Assembly (NCBI RefSeq): GCF_946479965.1
Contig: NZ_CAMLHX010000002.1
Location: 1-64,000 of the forward strand
Direction: 5' to 3'
DNA: 64,000 nt
Source: an uncultured Mucilaginibacter sp.
GTDB taxonomy: Bacteria > Bacteroidota > Bacteroidia > Sphingobacteriales > Sphingobacteriaceae
Shown here: positions 34,264 through 42,139 of the stretch, piece by piece
Layout of the letters: each line of letters starts with the position of its first letter
Position numbering within the stretch: the stretch's first letter is position 1
Made by a program: the position numbers and the translations under genes
The notes under the pieces: generated by a model
What the model saw: the letters and a program-made list of their open reading frames with translations, nothing else
What the model was told of the DNA's origin: nothing
Database searches by the model: none

Positions 34264-34622
34264 TTTTTATGGCTGCCATCAAAAGCTATACTGCTATCAA
34301 GCTACGTAGCTATCGAGCTGCACAATGATCCAGCTACTTCGGATACTGCCAAGTATCCTGTTTTCTTTTATTTCGCACTTAAAAAATGCACTAAGTATCC
34401 CCGGAGGATACGCAAAACCCCCGTAGCGCAGCGTAGGGCAAGCAAAGTAGGGCTCTGCCCAACTTCCGCTTGCTCCAAACCATCTTATGGTTTGGACTTT
34501 TTTAAAGAATAGCTTAACAATTATCATTTCAATTTTGGGTGTGGTTGTGCGTTGATTTCGGATGGGTGGTGAAGTTCAGTGGGAACTGGATATTTGCGAA
34601 CTCGTTCGCTTCCGTCAAAATC
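34264..34622. other. Hairpin-rich intergenic region, candidate oriT
   Basis: 359 bases before the mobilization genes. It holds palindrome GCTACGTAGC (34301-34310), GGATAC-N6-GTATCC (34341-34358), GTATCC-N5-GGATAC (34395-34411), nested GGGCA/TGCCC and GCAAGC/GCTTGC arms (about 34437-34473) and a terminator-like hairpin TCCAAACCA/TGGTTTGGA (34474-34496). Such a density next to mob genes fits a transfer origin. No nic site is assigned. Confidence 0.5.
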
Positions 34623-34940
34623 TCAAACTTGTTCTACATTGTGTCCGGGCCAATAGACCAGGCTTTCTGCCCTCGGGCTGAAACTTGGCTGGTACAGGAT
34701 ATAACCAAGATCGTGAAGCTCTTTCATGCACTTATGGTAGGTGGCAATAGAAGCTATCTTTGAATAGACCATGAGTTGTTTACGGTTAATACCAAAAGGA
34801 TTGGTATAGCCTTCCTTTTGCCATGATGCAAATAGGGCAGAGCATAAACTTACATGGGAACTGAGCAGGCGATGGTCTTTCGCCATTCGCCGGATCAGCC
34901 TGCTGTAATCCTCCAAAGCAAGTTTTGTAGTTCCGGGCAC
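34623..34940 (-). CDS. Small winged-helix-like island protein
   Basis: 105 residues, no membrane segment. The middle (YTNPFGINRKQLMVYSKIAS followed by ATYHKCMKELHDLGYILYQP) has the look of a winged-helix DNA-binding unit. Its stop lies near the candidate oriT and its start touches the stop of the excisionase-like gene, so the two are co-transcribed. Proteins of this kind are frequent in Bacteroidota islands; role unknown, perhaps regulation or replication after excision. Confidence 0.6.
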   Translation of the reverse strand: MPGTTKLALEDYSRLIRRMAKDHRLLSSHVSLCSALFASWQKEGYTNPFGINRKQLMVYSKIASIATYHKCMKELHDLGYILYQPSFSPRAESLVYWPGHNVEQV

Positions 34941-35206
34941 TATTTATCGTTCCCTTCCAATATTTTATGGATGTCCTCCAGTTTGTAATACATCATGCCG
35001 CCAATCTTAGTGAAGCGAAGCGTTCCGTTGATACGAAGGTTCTGCAAAGTCCCCGGTGAAATGGAAAGTATCTTTCGCACCTCCGCGCTTTTCAGCCATT
35101 GTTTAGCAGTACCGATTTGTGGTTGTATAATTTGTTTAATTTCGGACAAAAGCTCCACTTTGAAAGCTTTCAGGTCCTCTTTGGTTATCAGATCTAATGT
35201 TGTCAT
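34940..35206 (-). CDS. Excisionase-like helix-turn-helix protein
   Basis: 88 residues from the ATG at 35206. A 45-codon upstream extension in frame reads as hydrophobic noise and crosses the operator, so I leave it out. The C-terminal part (WLKSAEVRKILSISPGTLQN, then GTLRFTKIGGMMYYKLEDIHK) is a MerR-like HTH_17 domain as in excisionases. In an integrase-bearing island it may direct excision or regulate int. The stop shares its base with the next gene's start. Confidence 0.8.
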   Translation of the reverse strand: MTTLDLITKEDLKAFKVELLSEIKQIIQPQIGTAKQWLKSAEVRKILSISPGTLQNLRINGTLRFTKIGGMMYYKLEDIHKILEGNDK

Positions 35207-35226
35207 AGACAACAAAAATAAGATAT

Positions 35227-35254
35227 GTTTTGATAATATAAAATATATCAAAAC
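35227..35254. promoter_or_regulatory. Operator-like dyad between divergent island genes
   Basis: GTTTTGATA-N10-TATCAAAAC, 9-bp perfect arms. It lies 21 bases before the excisionase-like ATG, and a + strand -7 box TATATTTG (35261-35268) follows it. It is well placed to control both the excisionase-like gene and the divergent unknown gene. Confidence 0.55.
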
Positions 35255-35392
35255 AAACCATATATTTGTATCAGTAAATGAAATATACGATATGGTGACA
35301 TTTGATATAAATTGGTTAAAGTATTGAAACCCTAACATCACTATTGTTATTCAAAAACCATTAAAACGCATAAAAAAAAATAATTTAAAAAT

Positions 35393-36073
35393 TTGAAAAT
35401 AAGTTATAAGACCTATTTGAACGACCGGTTAAAACAGGTCAATTTCCACGGAACGCTAACTCATCCATTATATGTGCAGGTAACTTTTGAGCGAAAAACG
35501 CTTTTTTTCAAAAGCTACTATTTTGAGTTGTTTGCTAAAGAGCGGTATTTTTTAAAAATACCAGGAACCAGTATCGCCGAAGGGCCGGGCTTGTTACAGG
35601 TGATCGGTTTGGAAACACAAGTGATCAAGTTCATTGTGAACAGGCATTCCGAAGATTTTTCATTGGAGTTATTTAAAAGAGAGTACTCCTATTACAGTAA
35701 GGATCTGTGTGACGAACTGGAAAGTGGATTTACAGACTATCTGCACACCTTCTTTTATGACGAAGGCCTGCCCGCGTTTGCAGAGCTACTAAAAACAGGA
35801 GGCCAGCGTACTATAGCTTATGAATTAGTGAGGGATCTGAAGGGTATTTTAAATCAACCTATATGGAGAAAGCTAATGGAAAACTCCTTTCATTATGCGC
35901 CGCCCTACTTGCCGGTTTATGGTTTCATGAAAGAAACCAAGCGATGGCCAATGCTTTGCCTTACCAGGATGGAATGGAGCCTGCCTGAAACAAAAACTGC
36001 TTTTAAAGACTACGTCCGTATTCACTATTCGGCAGCGGACGTTGATCAGCTGATCGCTAAAATAGATAAGTAG
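35393..36073 (+). CDS. Island protein of unknown function
   Basis: 226 residues from a TTG start; no ATG lies in frame upstream. Soluble, aromatic-rich protein (LFFKSYYFELFAKERYFLKI near the start; ENSFHYAPPYLPVYGFMKET near the end). No signal peptide or known domain. Divergent from the excisionase-like gene and preceded by a good -7 box 124 bases upstream. Similar unannotated proteins occur, in my recollection, in related islands, but I cannot name a family. Confidence 0.55.
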   Translation: MKISYKTYLNDRLKQVNFHGTLTHPLYVQVTFERKTLFFKSYYFELFAKERYFLKIPGTSIAEGPGLLQVIGLETQVIKFIVNRHSEDFSLELFKREYSYYSKDLCDELESGFTDYLHTFFYDEGLPAFAELLKTGGQRTIAYELVRDLKGILNQPIWRKLMENSFHYAPPYLPVYGFMKETKRWPMLCLTRMEWSLPETKTAFKDYVRIHYSAADVDQLIAKIDK

Positions 36074-36406
36074 CTGGACCGTATCACGGTTTAAAAGCAA
36101 TGCAGTCAACGCCAGATATTGGGCAGATGACCACACAATTCCTTATTCAACAGTTAAGCAACCAATTGTGTTAAACCGGGCAAATTGTCAAGGCCGCCGA
36201 TCCTATCATCGGCGCTGGTTACAGCCTTGACGATTTGTCCTGGTTTGGCCTACCTTTGCGGTGCCGGTGAATTAGGAATTCATCTTAAATAAAGGGAAGA
36301 AAGGTTGTTGTGAGTAGGCGAGCAACTTCCTTTCGCGCGTAAGGAAAAGCTGTTTACGAATTCAGCATTGATGAATGAGTAAACTGCTTTTCCTGAAGGG
36401 CTTTCG
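36074..36406. other. Intergenic region with two large inverted repeats
   Basis: 333 bases between convergent genes. It contains a nested two-level stem (36176-36243) and a second inverted repeat AGGAAAAGCTGTTTA / TAAACTGCTTTTCCT (36342-36394, one mismatch). No coding frame is convincing. Confidence 0.55.
36176..36243. repeat. Nested inverted repeat, possible structured RNA or origin element
   Basis: Outer arms GGCAAATTGTCAAGGC and GCCTTGACGATTTGTCC pair over about 15 positions; inside, CGCCGAT / ATCGGCG forms a second hairpin with a 6-base loop. This is more elaborate than a terminator and has no T-run after it. Confidence 0.55.
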
Positions 36407-37072
36407 TTATCTACCTATTGTATAATCCAAGTCTTGGTCGTCCTCGTCGTCCCGGTTCTTTGAAATATCACCATAGCGACCAGCAATTTGGAGAATAATC
36501 AGCTCTGTACTTTTAGGTAGCTTATCGCTCAAATAAATTAGCTGGTGCTTTTGCACGCTCATCACAGACCTTAACTTATAATAGTTGTCTGTAGCATCAA
36601 TAACCTCCAGGTTGTCAAAACGATCAGCAAAATATTCCAAATTTTTAAGGCCTTCATTGTAATTATACACAATGCTGGCGTCGTCGATATAATGGCCTCC
36701 CGTTTTTACCCGGACTGCAACCCGTGCCATAGACTCAGGAATACTTTGTAAAACAAGATAAATCATGTTTGTTTCGTAGCCATTGGATTTGAAGCGATCA
36801 GCAATGTCCATCAGTAAATGATCTCTGAAATTTGTTTCAATTACAAAGTCTTGTTTTTTCTTAATTGCCAATTCTATGCAATCCTGAAAATGCTGTTGAA
36901 ATGCATGCTGGATACTTTCCGGAGGATAATTGCGGTATTTTAAAGCTATAGTGGCCAGTTCTTTATCCGGATCAAAGATAAGTGCTCCAGCTGGGGACAA
37001 ATCCTTCGAGAAGGTAGATTTACCAGCTCCATTTGGCCCCGCTACAAAAATGAGCTGGGGTTGGGTTTTCAT
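36407..37072 (-). CDS. Zeta-toxin-like P-loop kinase
   Basis: 221 residues. Walker A GPNGAGKST at 12-20, the FDPDKE segment after it, DFVIETNFRD and a basic loop, the outline of zeta toxins, which phosphorylate UDP-GlcNAc or related nucleotide sugars. The acidic tail (NRDDEDDQDLDYTIGR) is unusual. The 90-residue gene in front of it, 2 bases away, would be its antitoxin or partner. Possible role: keeping the island in the population. Confidence 0.8.
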   Translation of the reverse strand: MKTQPQLIFVAGPNGAGKSTFSKDLSPAGALIFDPDKELATIALKYRNYPPESIQHAFQQHFQDCIELAIKKKQDFVIETNFRDHLLMDIADRFKSNGYETNMIYLVLQSIPESMARVAVRVKTGGHYIDDASIVYNYNEGLKNLEYFADRFDNLEVIDATDNYYKLRSVMSVQKHQLIYLSDKLPKSTELIILQIAGRYGDISKNRDDEDDQDLDYTIGR

Positions 37073-37074
37073 AT

Positions 37075-37347
37075 CTACAGAACTTTGATAACCTGAATAT
37101 TGTCGACACCCAAAACCCTTACCAATTCCTTACGATCACGGTACTCATGGATCATAATGTCATCAGCTGGGCATAACTTTTCATCAAAATAAACAATATA
37201 GGAATTGTTGTCCCAAGCCTCTTTGGTAAGTCTTTCTGCTGTAGGGCTTAGCCTGTCAGTAAATTCCTCAGATGACATCTCAAAGATTGATTTTCTTTCC
37301 GGCTGGGATGCTTTAGTATGCATTAACTCGTTAATCGTTGTTCTCAT
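37075..37347 (-). CDS. Small partner of the zeta-like kinase, putative antitoxin
   Basis: 90 residues, charged and partly helical (SSEEFTDRLSPTAERLTKEA), then a short strand region (NNSYIVYFDEKLCPADDIMI). It does not resemble the classic epsilon antitoxin. The stop is 2 bases before the zeta-like start, so the two are co-translated. The antitoxin label rests on this pairing only. Confidence 0.55.
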   Translation of the reverse strand: MRTTINELMHTKASQPERKSIFEMSSEEFTDRLSPTAERLTKEAWDNNSYIVYFDEKLCPADDIMIHEYRDRKELVRVLGVDNIQVIKVL

Positions 37348-37404
37348 ACAAATATAATTAATTTAGTGAATTGATTTTTTGTTAGTTGTTGGACTTCCAT
37401 TGTT

Positions 37405-38631
37405 TTATTTAAAAACGTCCACCTGATATTTCGCTTTTAATAATGCCATATCCTTGCTGACCTTCATATCCAAAATTTTTGCATAGTGCTGTGTGGTTTT
37501 AATATTGGTATGCCCCAGCATTTTCGATACCGACTCAATCGAAACGCCATTGGACAGTGTAACGGTAGTAGCAAATGTATGGCGGGCTGTATGGTAGGTA
37601 AGTTCTTTGTTAATACCACAAACGCCCGCTATCTCTTTTAGATAGGCATTCATTTTTTGGTTGGTCGATACAGGTAAGGCCCTATTATTTACTTGGCAAG
37701 TTGGATGGTTGGCATACTTATTTAAAATATTAAGCGCAGACGGTAGTAAGGGCACCCGAGTCGGAGTATCGGTCTTTTGACGTTTTGTATAAATCCACAT
37801 CTCACCGTCTAATCCTTTGACCACTTCGCGTCTTGTTAATTTTTGTACATCAGCATAAGCTAATCCAGTCAAACAACTGAATATAAATATGTCTCTTACC
37901 TGGTCAAGCCTATCCGTTTCAAAGACTTTATTAGCTATAATGTCTATTTCGTCCTGATTTAAAAATATTCGGTCAACTATCTTTAACTTTGATTTATAGT
38001 TTCTGAACGGATCCTTTGTTAGCCAGCCGCTTGCCAAACAGAACCGAATAATCTTTTTGAAATTCTTTACATATTTCTGAGCGGAATTATTGCAGCACTT
38101 CTTTTCCGAGCGGAGGAAAAACTCTAAACTCGTTATGAATTCATGGTCAATTTTTTTGATATCAATATCCTCAGCTTTATACTTCCATTTAATATAATTT
38201 TCTGTGTGCTTAATCGTAGTATTAAAACAAGTAAGTGTTCCTGAAGAATACCCGTTTCCGATAAGAGCAGCCATCGTTCTATTATGCTCTCTAAATACTC
38301 CTAACAGCATGATAGCATTTTCATCTTTACCCAAAAACCTATTTTTTAGTCTTTCTGCCGTAATCTCGATCTCCGCCTCTGTTAATTGCTTGTGGGCATC
38401 ATAAACCTTGTGTTGCAAATTGTCCAGATAAGCGTTAAATGACCTGATATTTTCAGTTGTACCCTTTAAACGGCCTGAATAACTATTCCATAATTTGGGA
38501 TCACATTCCCGGCTGGCAGTTGTTTCCGCACGTTCGCCGTTAACAGTAATTCGCAAATAGATTGGAACGGGCCCTGATAGATAGTTTTTTGGCTTTTTTA
38601 AATAAAAAAGCAAGCTAAAATGAGTTTTCAT
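37405..38631 (-). CDS. Tyrosine recombinase (island integrase)
   Basis: 408 residues from the ATG at 38631. The frame can be extended 63 bases upstream, but the segment MKTHFSLLFYLKKPKN is where relatives begin. N-terminal arm-binding and SAM-like domains are followed by the catalytic domain: box I reads SCLTGLAYADVQKL with Ala where the first catalytic Arg is expected, as in several Bacteroidota integrases such as IntDOT; then HTARHTFAT (His and Arg II) and LGHTNIKTTQHYAKI (His and the Tyr nucleophile). It starts 250 bases from tRNA-Ser(GCT) and is the likely enzyme that inserted the island there. Confidence 0.92.
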   Translation of the reverse strand: MKTHFSLLFYLKKPKNYLSGPVPIYLRITVNGERAETTASRECDPKLWNSYSGRLKGTTENIRSFNAYLDNLQHKVYDAHKQLTEAEIEITAERLKNRFLGKDENAIMLLGVFREHNRTMAALIGNGYSSGTLTCFNTTIKHTENYIKWKYKAEDIDIKKIDHEFITSLEFFLRSEKKCCNNSAQKYVKNFKKIIRFCLASGWLTKDPFRNYKSKLKIVDRIFLNQDEIDIIANKVFETDRLDQVRDIFIFSCLTGLAYADVQKLTRREVVKGLDGEMWIYTKRQKTDTPTRVPLLPSALNILNKYANHPTCQVNNRALPVSTNQKMNAYLKEIAGVCGINKELTYHTARHTFATTVTLSNGVSIESVSKMLGHTNIKTTQHYAKILDMKVSKDMALLKAKYQVDVFK

Positions 38632-38732
38632 GTTTTTGACATTAAAAAGTGAAACAAAATTAAGCTTGCAATCCATCTTAAACAAGATGTTCAATTATAA
38701 AACATCTTGATAATCAAGCAAATAAGTCGATT

Positions 38733-38790
38733 TGGTGAGTAAGCACTTGGCAAATTATCAACTCACCGAATTACGCACCTTTTTCCAATG
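38733..38790 (+). repeat. Recombinase arm-like repeats, right end
   Basis: GGTGAGTAA, ACTCACCGAATTACGCACC and TTTGGTGCATAA occur within 60 bases. They repeat the left-end motif at 23157-23177 and resemble the att core GGTGAGGG. Their place between int and the tRNA fits arm sites. Confidence 0.5.
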
Positions 38791-38825
38791 ATTTGGTGCA
38801 TAAAATAGCAAATTGAATTAAAAAC

Positions 38826-38858
38826 AAAAGCCTGCAATCATTTGATTTGCAGGCTTTT
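38826..38858 (-). terminator. Island-supplied terminator for tRNA-Ser
   Basis: AAAAGCCTGCAA / TTGCAGGCTTTT, 12-bp perfect stem, 24 bases downstream of the tRNA 3' end. It copies the style of the terminator left behind at 23042-23074, so the island appears to restore termination. Confidence 0.75.
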
Positions 38859-38881
38859 ATCTGTTTTTGATATGATTATCA

Positions 38882-38896
38882 GCGGTGAGGGAGGGA
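38882..38896 (+). repeat. attR-like core repeat in the tRNA 3' end
   Basis: Exact 15-base match to 23084-23098; here it is the last 14 bases of the tRNA gene plus one flanking base. Confidence 0.7.
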
Positions 38897-38969
38897 TTCG
38901 AACCCTCGGTACAGTTTCCCGTACGTCAGTTTAGCAAACTGATCCTTTCGGCCTCTCAGGCACCTCACC
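38883..38969 (-). tRNA. tRNA-Ser(GCT)
   Basis: 87 bases on the minus strand. Acceptor GGTGAGG pairs with CCTCACC followed by discriminator G. The anticodon stem TCAGT/ACTGA holds loop TTGCTAA with anticodon GCT. A long variable arm (GTACGGGAAACTGTAC) and T-arm GGTTCGAATCC are present. CCA is not encoded. It reads AGC/AGT serine codons and is the integration site of the island. Confidence 0.96.
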
Positions 38970-39106
38970 GTTGTTAAATAAATACCCCTTTTTCAGGGAC
39001 TGCAAATATAGCAATTAGCGTAAGTCGGCAAAAAAAAATTTGAGGTATTAATTTATAGCGCTGTTTATAAGGCAATAAAAATAATTACAGGCCGTAAAAG
39101 AGGTTT

Positions 39107-41173
39107 TTAATAATTAATACGCACGTGGTAAATGCTCATCAGCATGCGCTTAAAAATGGTTTTGATGGTCTCCAGGTCCTTTAATGTTATGTCGCTGTCG
39201 TTAAGCTGATCCTGATCAAGCTTATACTTAACAATACGGTCGACCAGGTTGTTGATAGACGTCTCATCCGGTTGCTTTAAAGACCGTGACGCAGCTTCAA
39301 TCGAATCGGCCAGCATCAACACACCGGTTTCTTTGGAGAAAGGTATAGGCCCCGGATATCTGAAGGTGTTTTCATCGACAATCTTCTCAGGGAAGTTTTT
39401 CAGGAACGATTGATAAAAATAATCTACGCGGGTATTACCGTGATGCGTGCGTATAAAATCAATAACAATATCCGGAATACCAGCTTTTTGCGCCATTTCA
39501 ATACCCCGACTAACGTGTCTTATTATAACCTGCGCGCTTTCCTCGTAAGGCAACTTATCATGCGGATTAAAAACTGAGTTTTGGTTTTCAATAAAAAACA
39601 GCGGATTATCCATTTTACCTATATCATGATAAAGCGCTCCCGCCCTAACCAGCAATGCATTACCGCCAATAGCATAAATGGCATTTTCAGCCAGATTGGC
39701 TACCTGTAATGAGTGCTGAAAAGTACCCGGAGCGGTAAACGCCATTTCGCGCAGCAGAGGCGCGTTGGTATTGGTAAGCTCAATAAGGGTGATATCCGAG
39801 GTGATGGAAAACATCCGCTCAAACAAATAAATAAGCGGGTAAGCAAGTAAGGTTAGCAGCACACTTACTATAAAAGGTACGAAACCCACCCAATCCAGTT
39901 CTACTATTGTGCCTTCCTTTATCAGTGAAATACCTAAAAAGGCCATAAAATAAGTGATCATAATGATCACCGCCGAAATAAGGAACTGCTCGCGGCGCGC
40001 AAGGTATTTTATGCTATAGATGGATACCATACCTGCCGTTATTTCAAAGTAGGCAAACTCAAAGCTATTGGGTACAAAAAAGCCCGCCATTAACACAACC
40101 AACATGTGGATATTGAGGGCAAGGCGGGTATCAAATAAAATGCGGATAATAATAGGTACTATACAATAAGGTATATAGTACATATTAGGCAGCTGGAATT
40201 TGATAGCCATTGACAGCGTGAAGAGCATGGCTGTTATAACTAATAGTATCAACCCAACCAGCCGGTTATCGTCAAAAATGTCCCTTCTGAATAAATAGAG
40301 GAACACCATTAGCAACACTATGGCTATTGCTACCAACACAAACTGACCCGCCAGTACCAGTTTAGGGCTGCCTTTTATACGGGCGTTATCTTCAAAGGCT
40401 TTTTTGTACGATTGCAGCTTCTGATAAATATCATCATTAACTACAGATCCTTTGGTAACAATCACCTCCCCTTTTTGCACCATGCCATTGCTAAGCGACA
40501 AGTCTGCCAAGGCATCGTTTTCAATTTTTAAGGTCAGTCTGTTATCATAAACAATGTTATTTTGTATGCGCGTTTGCAACACATCTAACAAAAACGCCTT
40601 ATCCAGATCGGTGCGCTGACTCAACGCGGCATCGCAAAATTGTAAAGCGCTCTCCCGGGTAAACAGTTCAGCGGTGTTCCTTTCTGTTCCTATATTTTTA
40701 TCCAGCACCAAAATTGTATAGCCCTGCCCGTTCTGCATATACTTGGCGTTTAAATTTAAAACGCCCTTGCTGTAAACAGTGTTTAGCAGGTCAGTCCCGG
40801 CTGTGGTATATTTATTTTTCTGATCATTACTGATGTTGGCACCGTGCCACTTTATATCCAGATCGGCCTTAAAACCGGCTATTTGCTGTTGTGCTGTGTT
40901 TGCGTTAAACTGATAAACAGGCTTAACATTGGCCAACGCAACCTTTTTATCATTCTCAAGTTCCTGCTGTGTTTTAAGTATTGCGAAGTTATAGGGCGAT
41001 ACCAGGTCTTTCTGGTTCCAGATGCGGCCCTTCTCAATTTCGTAGCTAAACTTAACCTGCTTTGGCAAGGTAAATACTATAACTACAGTACTTACCACAA
41101 CCATTAAATACTTAATGTTTCGGGCGTATTTACGCAAAGCGGCTTTTTGGCGCGAAGTAGAAAATTTAGCCAT
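39107..41173 (-). CDS. 7TM-HD phosphodiesterase, PgpH-like (probably c-di-AMP)
   Basis: 688 residues. One N-terminal helix, an extracytoplasmic 7TMR-HDED domain to about residue 270 (RIWNQKDLVSPYNFAILKTQ), seven membrane helices at about 280-480, then a cytosolic HD domain with ALYHDIGKMDNP and a second His/Asp set (IDFIRTHHGNTRVDYF). This architecture is that of PgpH, which hydrolyses c-di-AMP in Firmicutes. The Bacteroidota versions are named by this similarity. Single gene, with its 3' end toward the tRNA. Confidence 0.88.
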   Translation of the reverse strand: MAKFSTSRQKAALRKYARNIKYLMVVVSTVVIVFTLPKQVKFSYEIEKGRIWNQKDLVSPYNFAILKTQQELENDKKVALANVKPVYQFNANTAQQQIAGFKADLDIKWHGANISNDQKNKYTTAGTDLLNTVYSKGVLNLNAKYMQNGQGYTILVLDKNIGTERNTAELFTRESALQFCDAALSQRTDLDKAFLLDVLQTRIQNNIVYDNRLTLKIENDALADLSLSNGMVQKGEVIVTKGSVVNDDIYQKLQSYKKAFEDNARIKGSPKLVLAGQFVLVAIAIVLLMVFLYLFRRDIFDDNRLVGLILLVITAMLFTLSMAIKFQLPNMYYIPYCIVPIIIRILFDTRLALNIHMLVVLMAGFFVPNSFEFAYFEITAGMVSIYSIKYLARREQFLISAVIIMITYFMAFLGISLIKEGTIVELDWVGFVPFIVSVLLTLLAYPLIYLFERMFSITSDITLIELTNTNAPLLREMAFTAPGTFQHSLQVANLAENAIYAIGGNALLVRAGALYHDIGKMDNPLFFIENQNSVFNPHDKLPYEESAQVIIRHVSRGIEMAQKAGIPDIVIDFIRTHHGNTRVDYFYQSFLKNFPEKIVDENTFRYPGPIPFSKETGVLMLADSIEAASRSLKQPDETSINNLVDRIVKYKLDQDQLNDSDITLKDLETIKTIFKRMLMSIYHVRINY

Positions 41174-41286
41174 TTAATGTTTTGAGCATTCAAAAATAAC
41201 TAATTTTTAGCTACATGTATTTTTTTCTTGCTTTTATCATTTCAATTTTGATATCTTTATGATATCATTTTAAAATCATAAAAATC

Positions 41287-42138
41287 ATGAATACTGAAAA
41301 AATCCTTAACCCTCCTTCCGGCCTTGGCGCGGCACTTTTATTACTGTTCCTGTTTATCATATCAATTGCCGCATTTTCATTCGGCAGTGGCTTGGGCGTC
41401 ATTACAATATTTTGCATGCTGTGTATTTTGCCCGGATTTGTTATAGTAAACCCCAACGAATCAAAGGTTTTAACACTGTTTGGTAAATACGTGGGCACTG
41501 TAAAAGAAGACGGCTTTTTTTGGGTGAACCCTTTTACACAGAAAAAGAAGGTATCGTTAAAGGCATTTAACCTTAACGGGCAGCAGCTTAAGGTGAATGA
41601 TAGTGTTGGTAACCCTATTGAAATAGCCGCTGTAATTGTATGGCAGATAAAAGATACTGCTAACGCCGTTTTCGCTGTTGAAAACTACCTGCAATACGTA
41701 AATATACAAAGCGAAGCCGCTGTAAGGCATTTGGCTAACTCGTTCCCATATGATAATATAGAGGATGAAAACGCCAACATTACATTGCGGGGCGGTGCGG
41801 AGCAGGTAAGCTTATTGCTAGAGAAAGAATTAAACGAACGCCTTGATCGTGCCGGCATAGAAGTGTTAGAAGCGCGTATATCTCACCTGGCTTACGCACC
41901 AGAAATTGCGCATACCATGCTGCAAAGGCAACAAGCATCAGCCATTATTTCGGCCCGCAGGCTTATTGTAGAAGGCGCGGTAGGCATGGTTGAGATGGCG
42001 CTGCAAAAGTTATCAGAAAAAGGCATTGTAGAGTTGGATGAGGAACGCAAAGCCGCTATGGTAAGTAACCTGCTGGTAGTACTTTGCGGTGATAAAGCAG
42101 TGAACCCTATTATTAACACGGGTACTTTATATCATTAA
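41287..42138 (+). CDS. SPFH/Band 7 domain membrane protein
   Basis: 283 residues. Two N-terminal helices, then an SPFH domain ([35 protein letters not shown]) and a helical C-terminus ([20 protein letters not shown]). SPFH proteins form membrane microdomains and large oligomers. The gene heads an operon of two unknown scramblase-size proteins and an Arc-type DNA-binding gene; SPFH next to a ribbon-helix-helix gene is a recurring pair in this phylum. Confidence 0.88.
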   Translation: MNTEKILNPPSGLGAALLLLFLFIISIAAFSFGSGLGVITIFCMLCILPGFVIVNPNESKVLTLFGKYVGTVKEDGFFWVNPFTQKKKVSLKAFNLNGQQLKVNDSVGNPIEIAAVIVWQIKDTANAVFAVENYLQYVNIQSEAAVRHLANSFPYDNIEDENANITLRGGAEQVSLLLEKELNERLDRAGIEVLEARISHLAYAPEIAHTMLQRQQASAIISARRLIVEGAVGMVEMALQKLSEKGIVELDEERKAAMVSNLLVVLCGDKAVNPIINTGTLYH

Positions 42139-42139
42139 T

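Larger units (their letters stand above)
23084..38896. mobile_element. tRNA-Ser(GCT)-integrated mobilizable genomic island carrying kdp
   Basis: Both ends carry the same 15 bases (GCGGTGAGGGAGGGA). At the right they form the 3' end of tRNA-Ser(GCT). The tyrosine recombinase gene lies next to the tRNA and reads away from it, the usual layout of tRNA-targeted islands. Inside are two mobilization genes (BtgA/BtgB-like), an excisionase-like helix-turn-helix protein, a zeta-like toxin unit and, as cargo, the kdp potassium-transport locus with its regulators. No conjugative (tra) genes are present, so transfer would need a helper element. Size is about 15.8 kb. Confidence 0.75.
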
